Origin: Desulfatiglans sp.
GTDB taxonomy: Bacteria > Desulfobacterota > DSM-4660 > Desulfatiglandales > HGW-15
Direction of reading: 5' to 3'
Assembly (NCBI GenBank): GCA_012513605.1
Contig: JAAZBV010000039.1
Coordinates: forward strand, 1 to 64,000
DNA length: 64,000 nucleotides
Part shown: in pieces, positions 1-7,554 of the stretch
How the letters are laid out: every line of letters starts with the position of its first letter
How positions within the stretch are numbered: the first letter of the stretch is position 1
Made by a program: the position numbers and the translations under genes
The notes under the pieces: generated by a model
Told to the model about the DNA's origin: nothing
Database searches by the model: none
Seen by the model: only the letters and a program-made list of their open reading frames with translations

Positions 1-48
1 ATCAGCAAGACAAAGGCTGGTTGATATACGATGGTAGGCAATTAGAAA

Positions 49-942
49 TTGGGAAATCAACTACTTAACATCAGGCTAAACAAGGATGCCCGGAAAAATC
101 GCCGGGCACCTGTTAGCCCGGCAGTTGGCAGAGAGATCATGAAAGAAATGAAGGATTGGAACCAGACCGATATTGCGTGTGCGCATAGCAAGGGCGGTGT
201 TACAGTGACTGCGCACCCGTTCGACAACCTCATCCGAAATGGATGTAGCCTTTGGCCGCCGCCGGAAATTGTCCAGAAGTTATACCAGAGCAGGCAAATT
301 CGGGCGTTCACAGGTGAAGACGAAAAGGTATGCACATCTGGCGTCGGTTTCTACTGCGATCTGCAATCCATCCATAGCGAAGATGCGATAACATGGTCAG
401 TCTTTGGGACTATAGCGCGAGCGCCGCAGGCTGATTTGAAGGTTTGGCTCACAGACTTATTCAAGCTTATCGACCTTCCGGGTTTGACACCTGACGATGC
501 AGAGGTGTTTCTTTGGCGTCGGGTGCCGCATCCTGACACTCTTGTTCCGGGCGGCCCCGAGATAGACGTTGGCATATCCACCTCGACCGCTCTCATACTG
601 GGTGAAGCCAAATGGCAATCGGGCGTTGGTTCCGCCCAAGGAAAGATGAGGGATAAAGACCAAATTCAACTGAGGGGTGAGTTTCTCAAGAAGTATGGGT
701 CATGCCTGTTCCCGAATCGCTCCGAATTTGTCGTTCTTGGCATTGGGCTTTTAGAGGACGCCTTCAAGGACACAACACCGGCAGGCATCACCTTTCGATC
801 AACAACATGGGAAAACGTGTGCTTGCTGGCCTCCCATCCTCAAGCAGAGGAAGTCTGGCGCTATTTCAAATGGAAGAAGAAACACACAAGACTTGCCAAC
901 AACCGGCTGCAGTGGATCGCCGAAAACGCCGGCGCCCACTGA
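49..942 (+). CDS. PD-(D/E)XK-like nuclease, cassette gene
   Basis: Soluble protein of up to 297 aa from a TTG at 49; an in-frame ATG at 139 with a purine-rich leader is an alternative start. No family is recognised over the full length. Around residues 170-190 a GPEIDVGI segment is followed by a LILGEAKW strand, the D...ExK layout of the PD-(D/E)XK nuclease fold, so a DNA-cutting or repair-type activity is inferred. The stop codon lies inside a small AAC...GTT hairpin (attC-like), and the next gene begins just past it, as in integron cassettes. GC is visibly higher than in the following cassettes, consistent with a separate origin. Confident it is a gene, moderate on the fold. Confidence 0.6.
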   Translation: MGNQLLNIRLNKDARKNRRAPVSPAVGREIMKEMKDWNQTDIACAHSKGGVTVTAHPFDNLIRNGCSLWPPPEIVQKLYQSRQIRAFTGEDEKVCTSGVGFYCDLQSIHSEDAITWSVFGTIARAPQADLKVWLTDLFKLIDLPGLTPDDAEVFLWRRVPHPDTLVPGGPEIDVGISTSTALILGEAKWQSGVGSAQGKMRDKDQIQLRGEFLKKYGSCLFPNRSEFVVLGIGLLEDAFKDTTPAGITFRSTTWENVCLLASHPQAEEVWRYFKWKKKHTRLANNRLQWIAENAGAH

Positions 943-957
943 GCCGGAGCGTTAAAG
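925..957 (+). repeat. attC-like site A
   Basis: AACGC (925-929) pairs with GCGTT (949-953), and CGGC (930-933) pairs with GCCG (943-946), leaving two unpaired bases (GA, 947-948) on one side. The outer triplets AAC and GTT plus GTTAAAG at the right end match the R''/R' boxes of integron attC sites. It is short and lacks GTTAT, so it is the weakest of the five sites. Confidence 0.45.
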
Positions 958-972
958 GATGAATAAAATAAA

Positions 973-1353
973 ATGACATCTTTAAAAAAACACATTGTTT
1001 ACACCTTTCTTGCGATATTCGTTGTAACTGCGTTTGTTGGGCTTTCGGGCGTTATCGGTTGGGTTGAGATTAAACCTGACACCGTTAAATGGGTATTTGC
1101 TTTGCTTATCGCGCAATCTGCCACGGTCATCGTAACGATTATCAAAGCCCCAGAATATTTTAGCGAGCCTGAAGCGATAGCGCAAGCCAAGGAGGAGTAT
1201 CTTACAAAGATAGAAGAATTGCAGAAACAACTGACTCAGAGCATCAAGGACCGCGAGAATATGGTAGCGTTCTTCGGGAGTAAAATACTTCCTGATGATC
1301 CAAGACATCCCCTTTATAACTTGCTTCACAATAATAATAACCCCAATCCTTAA
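973..1353 (+). CDS. small membrane protein with coiled coil, cassette gene
   Basis: 126 aa. Residues about 8-30 and 38-58 are hydrophobic and predict two membrane spans. Residues 65-95 are charged and heptad-like (EEYLTKIEELQKQL), suggesting a cytoplasmic coiled coil, and the tail is Asn-rich. Family not recognised. The gene begins 20 bases after the GTT of attC-like site A and ends just before site B, so it forms a cassette of its own. There is no strong Shine-Dalgarno next to the ATG. Function unknown; small membrane proteins are common in cassette arrays. Confidence 0.6.
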   Translation: MTSLKKHIVYTFLAIFVVTAFVGLSGVIGWVEIKPDTVKWVFALLIAQSATVIVTIIKAPEYFSEPEAIAQAKEEYLTKIEELQKQLTQSIKDRENMVAFFGSKILPDDPRHPLYNLLHNNNNPNP

Positions 1354-1360
1354 CCATCTA

Positions 1361-1403
1361 ATCAACCGGATTTGGCGAAAGACATGCCAAACCGGTTATC
1401 AGG
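1361..1403 (+). repeat. attC-like site B
   Basis: AACCGG (1364-1369), a bulged A (1370) and TTTGGC (1371-1376) pair perfectly with GCCAAA-CCGGTT (1386-1397) across a 9-base loop. The ends read CAAC...GTTATCA. A 12-bp stem with one extrahelical base and AAC/GTT ends is the diagnostic architecture of a folded attC bottom strand. Confidence 0.65.
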
Positions 1404-1410
1404 CTGCATT

Positions 1411-1695
1411 ATGGAAAATGAAAAAGACATCAAAAACACAGTGCTTCCACACATTATACCCCCAGAAAGAGGCGACTTAGCAATGCATAACGCTTGGATT
1501 GCAGCATCGCCACAGTTAAGCAACATCTTATCAGGTTATGAAGATAATACAAAACTGAGCGACAATGTTTTCCTACTTCATTTACCAGAGGCTTTACCCA
1601 CCCTTTCTGCCGCTGTAAATCTTCTTCAATCGCAGCAATTTTCTTATCAAGTTCTATACTTTGCGGGTGAACCTCAATGGACTTTTGAGTCATAG
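1411..1695 (+). CDS. hypothetical cassette protein, 94 aa
   Basis: The reading frame opens at a TTG inside attC-like site B, but the ATG at 1411, 14 bases after the GTT of that site, is the natural cassette start and gives 94 aa. Composition is soluble and mixed (for example LPEALPTLSAAVNLLQSQ near the C-terminus). No family recognised. It ends 15 bases before attC-like site C. An antisense frame with a good Shine-Dalgarno covers the same DNA, so which strand is coding is not certain. Confidence 0.45.
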   Translation: MENEKDIKNTVLPHIIPPERGDLAMHNAWIAASPQLSNILSGYEDNTKLSDNVFLLHLPEALPTLSAAVNLLQSQQFSYQVLYFAGEPQWTFES

Positions 1696-1707
1696 CCATC
1701 TCCTTTG

Positions 1708-1758
1708 CTAACCCTGGCTTTCACTTGACGGAATACGCAAGTGAAGCCGTCGTTATAA
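1708..1758 (+). repeat. attC-like site C
   Basis: The clearest site. Outer boxes are GCTAAC (AAC at 1710-1712) and GTTATAA (1752-1758). Three-base spacers follow, then GGCTT (1716-1720), a bulged T (1721) and CACTTG (1722-1727), pairing with CAAGTG-AAGCC (1738-1748) over a 10-base loop. R box, spacer, L box with an extrahelical base, and loop are all in the order expected of attC. Confidence 0.75.
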
Positions 1759-1814
1759 GTGTAGAAGAATAATGATCGTGGCAAAAAGGGATTATCCTAT
1801 ATTTCCATTTTTCA

Positions 1815-1836
1815 CGGGCCTACTGGTCCGGTTTTT
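1815..1836 (+). terminator. possible Rho-independent terminator
   Basis: CGGGCC (1815-1820), a TACT loop and GGTCCG (1825-1830, one G-U pair) are followed by a run of five T. It lies between attC-like site C and the TPR gene and could end transcription read through from the upstream cassettes. The stem is short. Confidence 0.35.
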
Positions 1837-1875
1837 AAATTGACGGTTTTCGTTAAACTTAAAAGGTAGTTGCTT

Positions 1876-3519
1876 ATGAAAAATACACTAAAAATTTTAT
1901 CTATTATATCTTTGGTCCTGTTTTTCCTCTGTTCATGCCAAACAACACGTCCGATTAAAAAATTAGAAAAGCAGGCCATTAAACCTGCTCAACAGGAACA
2001 ATATTCTGCTCACGACTATATAACTGATGGGTTTGGGTATGTTAAAAAAAGGCAGCTTGCCGAAGCAATTATCTGCTTCAGTAAGGCCATAGAGCTGGAG
2101 CCTGAAAATCCTTATGCATATGGTTTTCGCGGGAATGCCTATAATGACTTCGGTAAAATTGACAAGGCCCTTCCTGACTTAAATAAAGCTATTGAGCTGG
2201 ACCCAGATAATCTATTTGCCTACAGTAGTCGCGGGAAAGTCCTTTTTAAGAAAAATAAAATTGATCTGGCTATATCTGACCTTAACAAGGCCATAGAGAT
2301 AGATCCTGACAAAGATATTATCTACAATTATCGTGGAATGGTCTATATGAGAACAGGACAAATTGATGAGGCTGTGCCTGATTTTAGCAAAGCAATAGAT
2401 CTGAATGCAGACCAAGAACTTTATTATAGAAATCGTGGGGCAGCATATGTAAAAAAAGGTCTATTTGATGAGTCAATATCTGATTTTACCAGAGCAATAG
2501 AGTTGGACCCTAATAATGGATTTGCTTACCACCTGCGTGGTGATGCCCATATTAATAAGGGCGAGATAGATGAAGCTATCATTGATTTAAGCAGGGCCAT
2601 TGAGTTAATCCCTTATAATGCTCGTAATTTATTCAATCGAGGAGATGAATTTATCAGTATAGACGATGCGGTTTTTGATTATAACAATGCATTAGAATTG
2701 GACAGATACAATGCAACTCGTTATATAGCTCGCTCAAAAGCGTATTTTATAAAAGGTCTAATTGATGAACAAATATCTGATTTAAGCAGAGCCATAGAAT
2801 TGGATCCAAATAGTTCACTTATTTATAATTTACGTGGAACTGCGCACTCAATAAAGAGACAGTATGAAGCGGCTATCTCAGATTATAGTAAACTCATAAA
2901 CCTGGACCCAGATAATCCTGAATACTATAGTCAGCGTGGGAACGCTTATGTGGCCTTAAAAAAATTGGAAGAGGCCAATTACGATTTCAATAGAGCTATT
3001 GAGCTGAGTTCTGATAGTGTATCTGCATACAGTAATCGTGGAAATATGTACATGATAAAGAGACAGTATGAAGCGGCTATCTCAGATTTTAGTAAAGTCA
3101 TAAACCTGAATCCCAATAAACCTAATTATTATATTCAGCGTGGGTACGCTTATAAGGGCATAAAAAAAATGGAAGAGGCCATTTATGATTTCAATAGAGC
3201 TATTGAGCTGGATCCCAAAGATTATATAGCGCGTAGCCAACTTGCATGGCTTTTAGCTACCTGCCCTGATAAAAAATATCGTGATGGTATTAAGGCAATA
3301 GAACATGCTGAGAAGCTGGTAGAGTTTAATAAAAATCCAGCCAGATTAGATACATTAGCTGCAGCCTATGCAGAAGCAGGCAGATTTGAAGATGCAGTAA
3401 AAACCCAGGAAATAGCAATTGATATCCTGAAAAAGGAAGGATCTTCTGCCGATAAAATTGCCATATATCTTGAGCGACTGGATTTTTATAAAGAAAATAA
3501 GCCGTGGAGAGACAAGTAG
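1876..3519 (+). CDS. TPR-repeat lipoprotein
   Basis: 547 aa from ATG 1876 (AAGG about 9 bases upstream), preferred over the TTG two codons earlier. An N-terminal hydrophobic signal ends in LFFLCSC, a lipobox-like motif, so export and lipidation are likely. The rest is about a dozen 34-residue tetratricopeptide repeats with the pattern A..DF.KAIELDP.....Y..RG.AY, ending in a non-TPR helical tail. TPR proteins are interaction scaffolds; the partner is unknown. DNA at 2851-3006 recurs at 3055-3210 (offset 204 bp, two TPRs), so the repeat number recently expanded. The gene is AT-richer than the chromosome and sits in an unusually long inter-attC interval. Confidence 0.8.
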   Translation: MKNTLKILSIISLVLFFLCSCQTTRPIKKLEKQAIKPAQQEQYSAHDYITDGFGYVKKRQLAEAIICFSKAIELEPENPYAYGFRGNAYNDFGKIDKALPDLNKAIELDPDNLFAYSSRGKVLFKKNKIDLAISDLNKAIEIDPDKDIIYNYRGMVYMRTGQIDEAVPDFSKAIDLNADQELYYRNRGAAYVKKGLFDESISDFTRAIELDPNNGFAYHLRGDAHINKGEIDEAIIDLSRAIELIPYNARNLFNRGDEFISIDDAVFDYNNALELDRYNATRYIARSKAYFIKGLIDEQISDLSRAIELDPNSSLIYNLRGTAHSIKRQYEAAISDYSKLINLDPDNPEYYSQRGNAYVALKKLEEANYDFNRAIELSSDSVSAYSNRGNMYMIKRQYEAAISDFSKVINLNPNKPNYYIQRGYAYKGIKKMEEAIYDFNRAIELDPKDYIARSQLAWLLATCPDKKYRDGIKAIEHAEKLVEFNKNPARLDTLAAAYAEAGRFEDAVKTQEIAIDILKKEGSSADKIAIYLERLDFYKENKPWRDK

Positions 3520-3559
3520 CAAAATATTTTTTATGAAAGATTTTCGAAAGAGAAAATGA

Positions 3560-3616
3560 GTGTCATGCCTTCACATTTCAAAACCTGTCATGAGTGAAGC
3601 CCTGACACTGTTTTTT
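3560..3616 (+). terminator. Rho-independent terminator after the TPR gene
   Basis: GTGTCA (3560-3565) and CTTCAC (3569-3574) pair with GTGAAG (3594-3599) and TGACAC (3603-3608), followed by TGTTTTTT. It lies 40 bases past the TPR stop codon. Confidence 0.6.
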
Positions 3617-3643
3617 AACTTTAGTAATTATAACTTATAATCC

Positions 3644-3690
3644 CGCATTCGGCGGCTCCTTCGGACCCGCCGAATGCGCAGGTGACCTGC
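3644..3690. repeat. strong GC-rich hairpin in AT-rich spacer
   Basis: CGCATTCGGCGG (3644-3655) pairs perfectly with CCGCCGAATGCG (3667-3678) over an 11-base loop, and a small palindrome GCAGGTGACCTGC follows directly. No T run and no AAC/GTT boxes, so it is neither a clear terminator nor a clear attC. It may be a degenerate cassette boundary. The rest of 3520-3745 shows no gene. Confidence 0.5.
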
Positions 3691-3745
3691 GTATTGTGTG
3701 TCGAAAATATAAAGGATCATCGACAATAAATTTAAAATACATCTT

Positions 3746-4000
3746 ATGCATACGAACAATATTAATCATTTCAAACAATACGATGTGGTAAAAATAATAT
3801 CTTTTTCAAATCCAGATCGTATAATTAAATCTGAGTTCGATACAAAGAAACCAGAAATCGGAGACATTGCAACAATAGTTGAAATTTATACAAATCCAAC
3901 AATTGGTTATGAGTTAGAGTGCTCAAATTCAAAAACAGGGGAAACACTCTGGTTATGTACTTTTGATCCTTTAGAGGTAAAACTTGAGTTAGTGAATTAA
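3746..4000 (+). CDS. DUF4926-like small protein, cassette gene
   Basis: 84 aa. The order QYDVVKII, then PEIGDIATIVEIYT, then GYELECSN and a final TFDPLEV matches the short beta-rich DUF4926 family, which has no established function and is frequent in accessory DNA. It is soluble, with no signal peptide. There is no good Shine-Dalgarno next to the ATG. It ends immediately before the long attC-like site D, as a cassette gene should. Family assignment is from pattern recognition only. Confidence 0.6.
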   Translation: MHTNNINHFKQYDVVKIISFSNPDRIIKSEFDTKKPEIGDIATIVEIYTNPTIGYELECSNSKTGETLWLCTFDPLEVKLELVN

Positions 4001-4004
4001 AAAC

Positions 4005-4142
4005 ACACAACAAAAAGTTCAAGGTGGTGCGACACCTGGCTACTATATCGCCGAGCGTAGCAGAGTCAATATTATCAACTATCTTAGGAGCATGGAGTTG
4101 AATGCCATAAACACGCCAGGCTCTTTAACTTCAGAGTTATGA
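4005..4142 (+). repeat. long attC-like site D
   Basis: Outer boxes are CAAC (AAC 4009-4011) and GTTATGA (4136-4142). Inside, AAGTT-C-AA (4015-4022, bulged C) pairs with TT-AACTT (4125-4131), and a deeper stem pairs CCTGGC (4035-4040) with GCCAGG (4115-4120). At about 135 bp it has the size range of the long attC sites of chromosomal integrons such as the Vibrio repeats. Confidence 0.65.
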
Positions 4143-4178
4143 CAGCACTATATTTTAATGCAAGGAGATTTTCATTTT

Positions 4179-4520
4179 ATGATAATTAATATTGGTGGCG
4201 TTCAATATGGCATTGGTCTTCCAGAGTTTTTAATTATTTTAGTTATATTTGCAATTGCAGTAGGTATCCCACTTATCGTAACCCTTCTACTCAGGAAATA
4301 TGTCCCACAAAAACTTTGGATTGCTTTATTGTTAGGTTTTATACTCGGCCCACTTGGTCAATTTTATTTTAAAAAGGCATGGCTGTATTTTATATCACTT
4401 CTTATTTTAGAAATAATTCTAATCGTAAAACAGGTTAATTATGGTTTGTTAGCATTATCAATTTTATCAGCAGGCATCATGTACTTGCGTTTTAATAAAT
4501 TAAAAAGTCATAACATTTAA
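4179..4520 (+). CDS. four-helix small membrane protein, cassette gene
   Basis: 113 aa from ATG 4179, which has AGGAG eleven bases upstream; the earlier in-frame ATG at 4158 contains that Shine-Dalgarno and is unlikely. Four hydrophobic stretches (about residues 11-36, 45-62, 68-83, 88-104) predict a polytopic inner-membrane protein. The LLGFILGPLGQFYFKK segment recalls small TM2-like membrane proteins, but I do not assign a family. It starts 41 bases after the GTT of site D and stops just before site E, so it is one cassette. Function unknown. Confidence 0.65.
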   Translation: MIINIGGVQYGIGLPEFLIILVIFAIAVGIPLIVTLLLRKYVPQKLWIALLLGFILGPLGQFYFKKAWLYFISLLILEIILIVKQVNYGLLALSILSAGIMYLRFNKLKSHNI

Positions 4521-4582
4521 ATTAACAAGACTGGGGGGCCTCTTTCAATTTTTGCAGAACATCTAGGCGCAGCTTGTTATTT
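4520..4582 (+). repeat. attC-like site E
   Basis: AACAAG (4524-4529), a bulged A (4530) and CTG (4531-4533) pair with CAG-CTTGTT (4570-4578), with an inner GCC (4538-4540) and GGC (4566-4568). The ends read TTAAC...GTTATTT. It has the same bulged-A geometry as site B and lies directly after the preceding stop codon. Confidence 0.6.
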
Positions 4583-4599
4583 GAATCGAGGAGGGTGAA

Positions 4600-4977
4600 A
4601 TGAAATATGTGAAGCCTATATTGATTTGTTTAACCAGCCTACTCTTTGCTGGTTGCTTCATTCGCATTCAAACCACCAGTAATGAAGAAATGAATAAGAA
4701 TGTTGGTAAATTCGGAGTTATGAATAGAGACATGATTCTTATCAAAAATTACATGTCAAAGGAAGCTCTGAATTTGGGAGAAAAAAACCATATAAAACCT
4801 GAGTTTTTTATAAGGATACTAAAGGCAAATACGAGAGTAAAAATAAAAAGTGTTGCTTATCGAAGGTTACCGCATGGTGTGTTCTATTATTACGTTTGTG
4901 AAGATATTGAAAATAAAGATAAATTTGAATTATATAATGGCGACTTTGACGCAATAAAATTAGAAGTCAATCGCTAA
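4600..4977 (+). CDS. small lipoprotein, cassette gene
   Basis: 125 aa, with GAGGAGGG before the ATG. Residues 1-18 form a signal peptide ending in the lipobox LFAGC (Cys19), so it is a predicted lipoprotein. The mature part is basic and beta-rich (VKIKSVAYRRL, GVFYYYVCED) with no recognised family. The stop TAA sits inside CGCTAAC, which looks like the left half of an attC box, but no matching right half follows. The same frame continues after the stop for 20 codons rich in Ala and Lys. Confidence 0.65.
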   Translation: MKYVKPILICLTSLLFAGCFIRIQTTSNEEMNKNVGKFGVMNRDMILIKNYMSKEALNLGEKNHIKPEFFIRILKANTRVKIKSVAYRRLPHGVFYYYVCEDIENKDKFELYNGDFDAIKLEVNR

Positions 4978-5043
4978 CAAGTAACTTCTCCTGCCGCGGC
5001 TCCGCAAGCAAAGGCTGCTCTTGATGATCTTAAGAAGACGTAG
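4978..5043 (+). pseudogene. in-frame C-terminal coding remnant at array end
   Basis: Directly after the lipoprotein stop, in the same frame, the DNA reads QVTSPAAAPQAKAALDDLKKT then TAG, which looks like the Ala/Pro-rich C-terminus of a bacterial envelope protein. It may be the 3' end of a resident gene cut by the cassette array, or the former tail of the lipoprotein behind a nonsense change. 5044-5287 is AT-rich and shows no gene. Confidence 0.4.
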
Positions 5044-5287
5044 AATAATAAATGCTCTTTGAAATTTAGTTGTCAGAAAAGATAATAATTTTTAAAAGAT
5101 CACCCTGCTTTACACTTTATCCTTAAGATCTGAATACCCGGCACATGAAGGTAAATACCTCTCATATATTCGTTAAATAAAGTCATTTCCTTCATTTATT
5201 ATTTAAATATTGCGGGTAAACATTCAATATGTTAATTTTTATAAAAAATATCAGAGAATAAACCTTCAAACATTTTAAAGAATATTT

Positions 5288-6463
5288 ATGGCAAAAGATT
5301 TTTACGAAATACTCGGAGTAAAAAAGGAATCCACCCAGGAAGAGGTAAAAAAGGCATACAGGAAGCTTGCCAGGAAATGGCACCCTGATATCAACCCCGG
5401 CAGCAAGGATGCTGAGCAGAAATTCAAGGATATCTCTGCTGCTTATGACTGCCTCGGGGATGCTGGAAAGCGAAAGCTCTATGATGAATTCGGTGAAGAC
5501 AGCCTAAACTCCGGGTTTGACGCTGAAAAGGCTCGTGAATATAAAAAATGGGGTGCATACCAGCAGGAGGGTGGCTCAGGCCGCGCTTCGTCCGGAGGTC
5601 GGTCCGGGCAGGATTTTGGCAAATACCAGAGCTATGAAGACCTGTTCGGAGACCTTTTCAGCTCCAGGGGTGCAGGCAGGGCCGGTGGTGGGGCAGGATA
5701 CGATTTCAGAAGCAGCATGTCCTCAAAGGGAAGGGATATGGAGCATGAGATGACCATTGACCTTATCTCTGCCCTTAAAGGTTTTGAGACAGAGCTTGCC
5801 ATGCAGAAGATGAAGCCATGTGGTTTATGCAGCGGGTCAGGTATTGATCCGAAATCAAAGATGTCAACCTGTAGCAAATGCGGCGGTTCAGGCAGGCTGA
5901 ATGTGGCAGAAGGCCCGATCAATTTCACAAGAGAGTGCCCCAAATGTCATGGGCATGGCAGCACAGGCAAACCCTGCCCGCAGTGTTCAGGCCAGGGGCA
6001 GGTTTATGATACTGAAAGGATAAGGGTGACAATTCCCAGGGGAGTAAAGGAAGGGAGCAGGGTACGTGTTGCAGGTAAAGGGGAACCGGGTTTTAATGGG
6101 GGGGAACCGGGAGACCTGTATCTGCTTGTACATATAAAACCACATGAGACCTTGAGGCGTGAAGAGGATGACCTGTTTCTTGATGTGCCTATAACCGTAA
6201 ACGAGGCTGTTTCAGGAGGGACAATCCCAGTGCCCACCATTGATGGTATCGTAAACCTTAAGATACCAGCAGGAAGCCAGAGCGGTCAGAGTTTAAGGCT
6301 TAAAGGTAAAGGGGCTTTGAACCTCAAGACAGGAGCAAGGGGAGACATGATGGTGAAGCTTGTTGTAAAGGTCCCCAGGGGAGATAATGAAGAGATCAAA
6401 AAGGCGGCAAAATCACTTGAATCATATTATAATGAGGATGTGAGAAAAAATCTGAAATTGTAG
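5288..6463 (+). CDS. dnaJ: DnaJ-type co-chaperone
   Basis: 391 aa. An N-terminal J domain (residues 4-70) carries the HPD motif (WHPDINPG) that stimulates the DnaK ATPase. A Gly-rich linker follows (about 90-145). A zinc domain has four CxxCxGxG-type motifs ([32 protein letters not shown]), then C-terminal substrate-binding beta domains. This is full-length type I DnaJ architecture. It stands alone without dnaK or grpE. A CbpM-like gene faces it tail to tail 3 bp away. DnaJ itself versus a second DnaJ paralogue cannot be decided here. Confidence 0.9.
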   Translation: MAKDFYEILGVKKESTQEEVKKAYRKLARKWHPDINPGSKDAEQKFKDISAAYDCLGDAGKRKLYDEFGEDSLNSGFDAEKAREYKKWGAYQQEGGSGRASSGGRSGQDFGKYQSYEDLFGDLFSSRGAGRAGGGAGYDFRSSMSSKGRDMEHEMTIDLISALKGFETELAMQKMKPCGLCSGSGIDPKSKMSTCSKCGGSGRLNVAEGPINFTRECPKCHGHGSTGKPCPQCSGQGQVYDTERIRVTIPRGVKEGSRVRVAGKGEPGFNGGEPGDLYLLVHIKPHETLRREEDDLFLDVPITVNEAVSGGTIPVPTIDGIVNLKIPAGSQSGQSLRLKGKGALNLKTGARGDMMVKLVVKVPRGDNEEIKKAAKSLESYYNEDVRKNLKL

Positions 6464-6466
6464 CAA

Positions 6467-6775
6467 TTATTTCATACTCTCTTTTATCTGAACAGCGAGC
6501 TCCTCCAGAATAGCATCAAACTGCCTGCGCATCTGGACCATATTCTCACGCATTCTTAATATAACCTCCACGCCCGGAAGATTTACATCCATATCTTCCA
6601 TAAGTATCTTTGCCAGCCTGAGCTTATCAAGTTCAGCAGAATAAAACCGCTTTGTGGGATTTTCTGCAAAGCATTCGGGACAGACTATCTCCTCCTCCTC
6701 AAGGTATGTAATAGTCTCTTCATCCATTTCAAAGATGTCGATTACCTCAGAGAGTGTCCAGTATTCTTTTGTCAT
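6467..6775 (-). CDS. CbpM/MerR-like chaperone modulator
   Basis: 102 aa. N-terminal helix-turn-helix-like segment (WTLSEVIDIFEMDEETITYLEEEEIV) followed by a helical region and a heptad-like C-terminus (MRENMVQMRRQFDAILEEL), the layout of CbpM and MerR-type modulators of DnaJ/CbpA proteins. CbpM proteins bind the J domain and restrain its activity. In E. coli cbpM lies downstream of cbpA on the same strand; here the gene is convergent with dnaJ, ending 3 bp from its stop, so co-function is suggested but not co-transcription. Confidence 0.65.
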   Translation of the reverse strand: MTKEYWTLSEVIDIFEMDEETITYLEEEEIVCPECFAENPTKRFYSAELDKLRLAKILMEDMDVNLPGVEVILRMRENMVQMRRQFDAILEELAVQIKESMK

Positions 6776-6897
6776 ATATGCCTGTTCGAGTTGTTTTTAT
6801 TTATTCCGATAATATGAAATTATTAACAATAAATCAATAACCCATAAAAAGAAATGCCGACAGTGTATCTATACAAAAACTATATACTTAACAGGGT

Positions 6898-7554
6898 TTA
6901 ATCATGAGGGCTGTCTCTGGAAGGCAACCACACTGAAAGGTGCTGTTTTACTATTTTATGATCACTGCATTTTTTCAGGTCATCAACATCATCTATATCG
7001 CTTATCTTAGGGAGTATAAAGAGTCTTAAGCCCTGCTGTTTTATCAGTTCAAGTGTTTGAGCTATTACTGTTTCAGTCCCCCAGGGTATGCCTGTAAATA
7101 TGTTAAACGCCATTCTCATGCCCACTAGCCAGTAACCGCCATCAATTGTAGGCCCCAGCACAATGTCGGTTTTATCAAGGGCATTGAATGCCTGTTCTAC
7201 ATGCCCTGGGATTAATTCCAAAATATCTGTTCCGATGAGAACGACCTTTGTGCAGCCGATATGAATGGCACTTTTTATGGCAGAATGCATCCTTTTTCCA
7301 AGGTCTCCCTGAACCTGTTCTGTATATGTTATACTATCACCCAGCCAGCTTTTCATCGCTTCTATACTTCCGCCGGTGTAGCACACCTCGAAGTGAAAAT
7401 CTTTTTCAGCATGAAGCTGTTTTATCTGGCTGATAATATTTTCAGTAAGTTTTCGATGGACATCAGCGGCATTTACAGGCCCAAGATCAGGAATAAGGCG
7501 GGTCTTTGTCTTACCCGGAACAGGGTACCGCGTAAAAACAATAAGCTTATCCAT
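6898..7554 (-). CDS. DUF2064 / TIGR04282-type glycosyltransferase-like protein
   Basis: 218 aa. The start is ATG 7554, whose last base overlaps the stop of the upstream Usp gene (ATGA), giving translational coupling; a longer start would run back into that gene. The N-terminal LIVFTRYPVPGKTKTRLIP and the later LGPTIDGGYWLVG are hallmarks of the DUF2064 nucleotide-diphospho-sugar transferase-like family. Catalytic activity of this family is not well established. Cytoplasmic, no signal. The tail after about residue 195 is variable. Confidence 0.8.
   Translation of the reverse strand: MDKLIVFTRYPVPGKTKTRLIPDLGPVNAADVHRKLTENIISQIKQLHAEKDFHFEVCYTGGSIEAMKSWLGDSITYTEQVQGDLGKRMHSAIKSAIHIGCTKVVLIGTDILELIPGHVEQAFNALDKTDIVLGPTIDGGYWLVGMRMAFNIFTGIPWGTETVIAQTLELIKQQGLRLFILPKISDIDDVDDLKKCSDHKIVKQHLSVWLPSRDSPHD

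Noticed and set aside
457-669. Antisense and shifted frames across real genes (for example within lepA, gspD, gspE, mutS)
   Set aside because: They overlap clearly recognised genes, lack ribosome binding sites and show no family signatures.
1454-1699. Minus-strand ORF of 81 aa with a good AAGGAG before an internal ATG
   Set aside because: The first 30 residues look protein-like, but the rest does not, and the + strand frame fits cassette geometry (start after one attC-like site, end before the next). Kept as an alternative only.
3644-3690. Strong hairpin as a sixth attC site
   Set aside because: No AAC before and no GTT after at suitable distance, and no bulged base; the stem is perfect.
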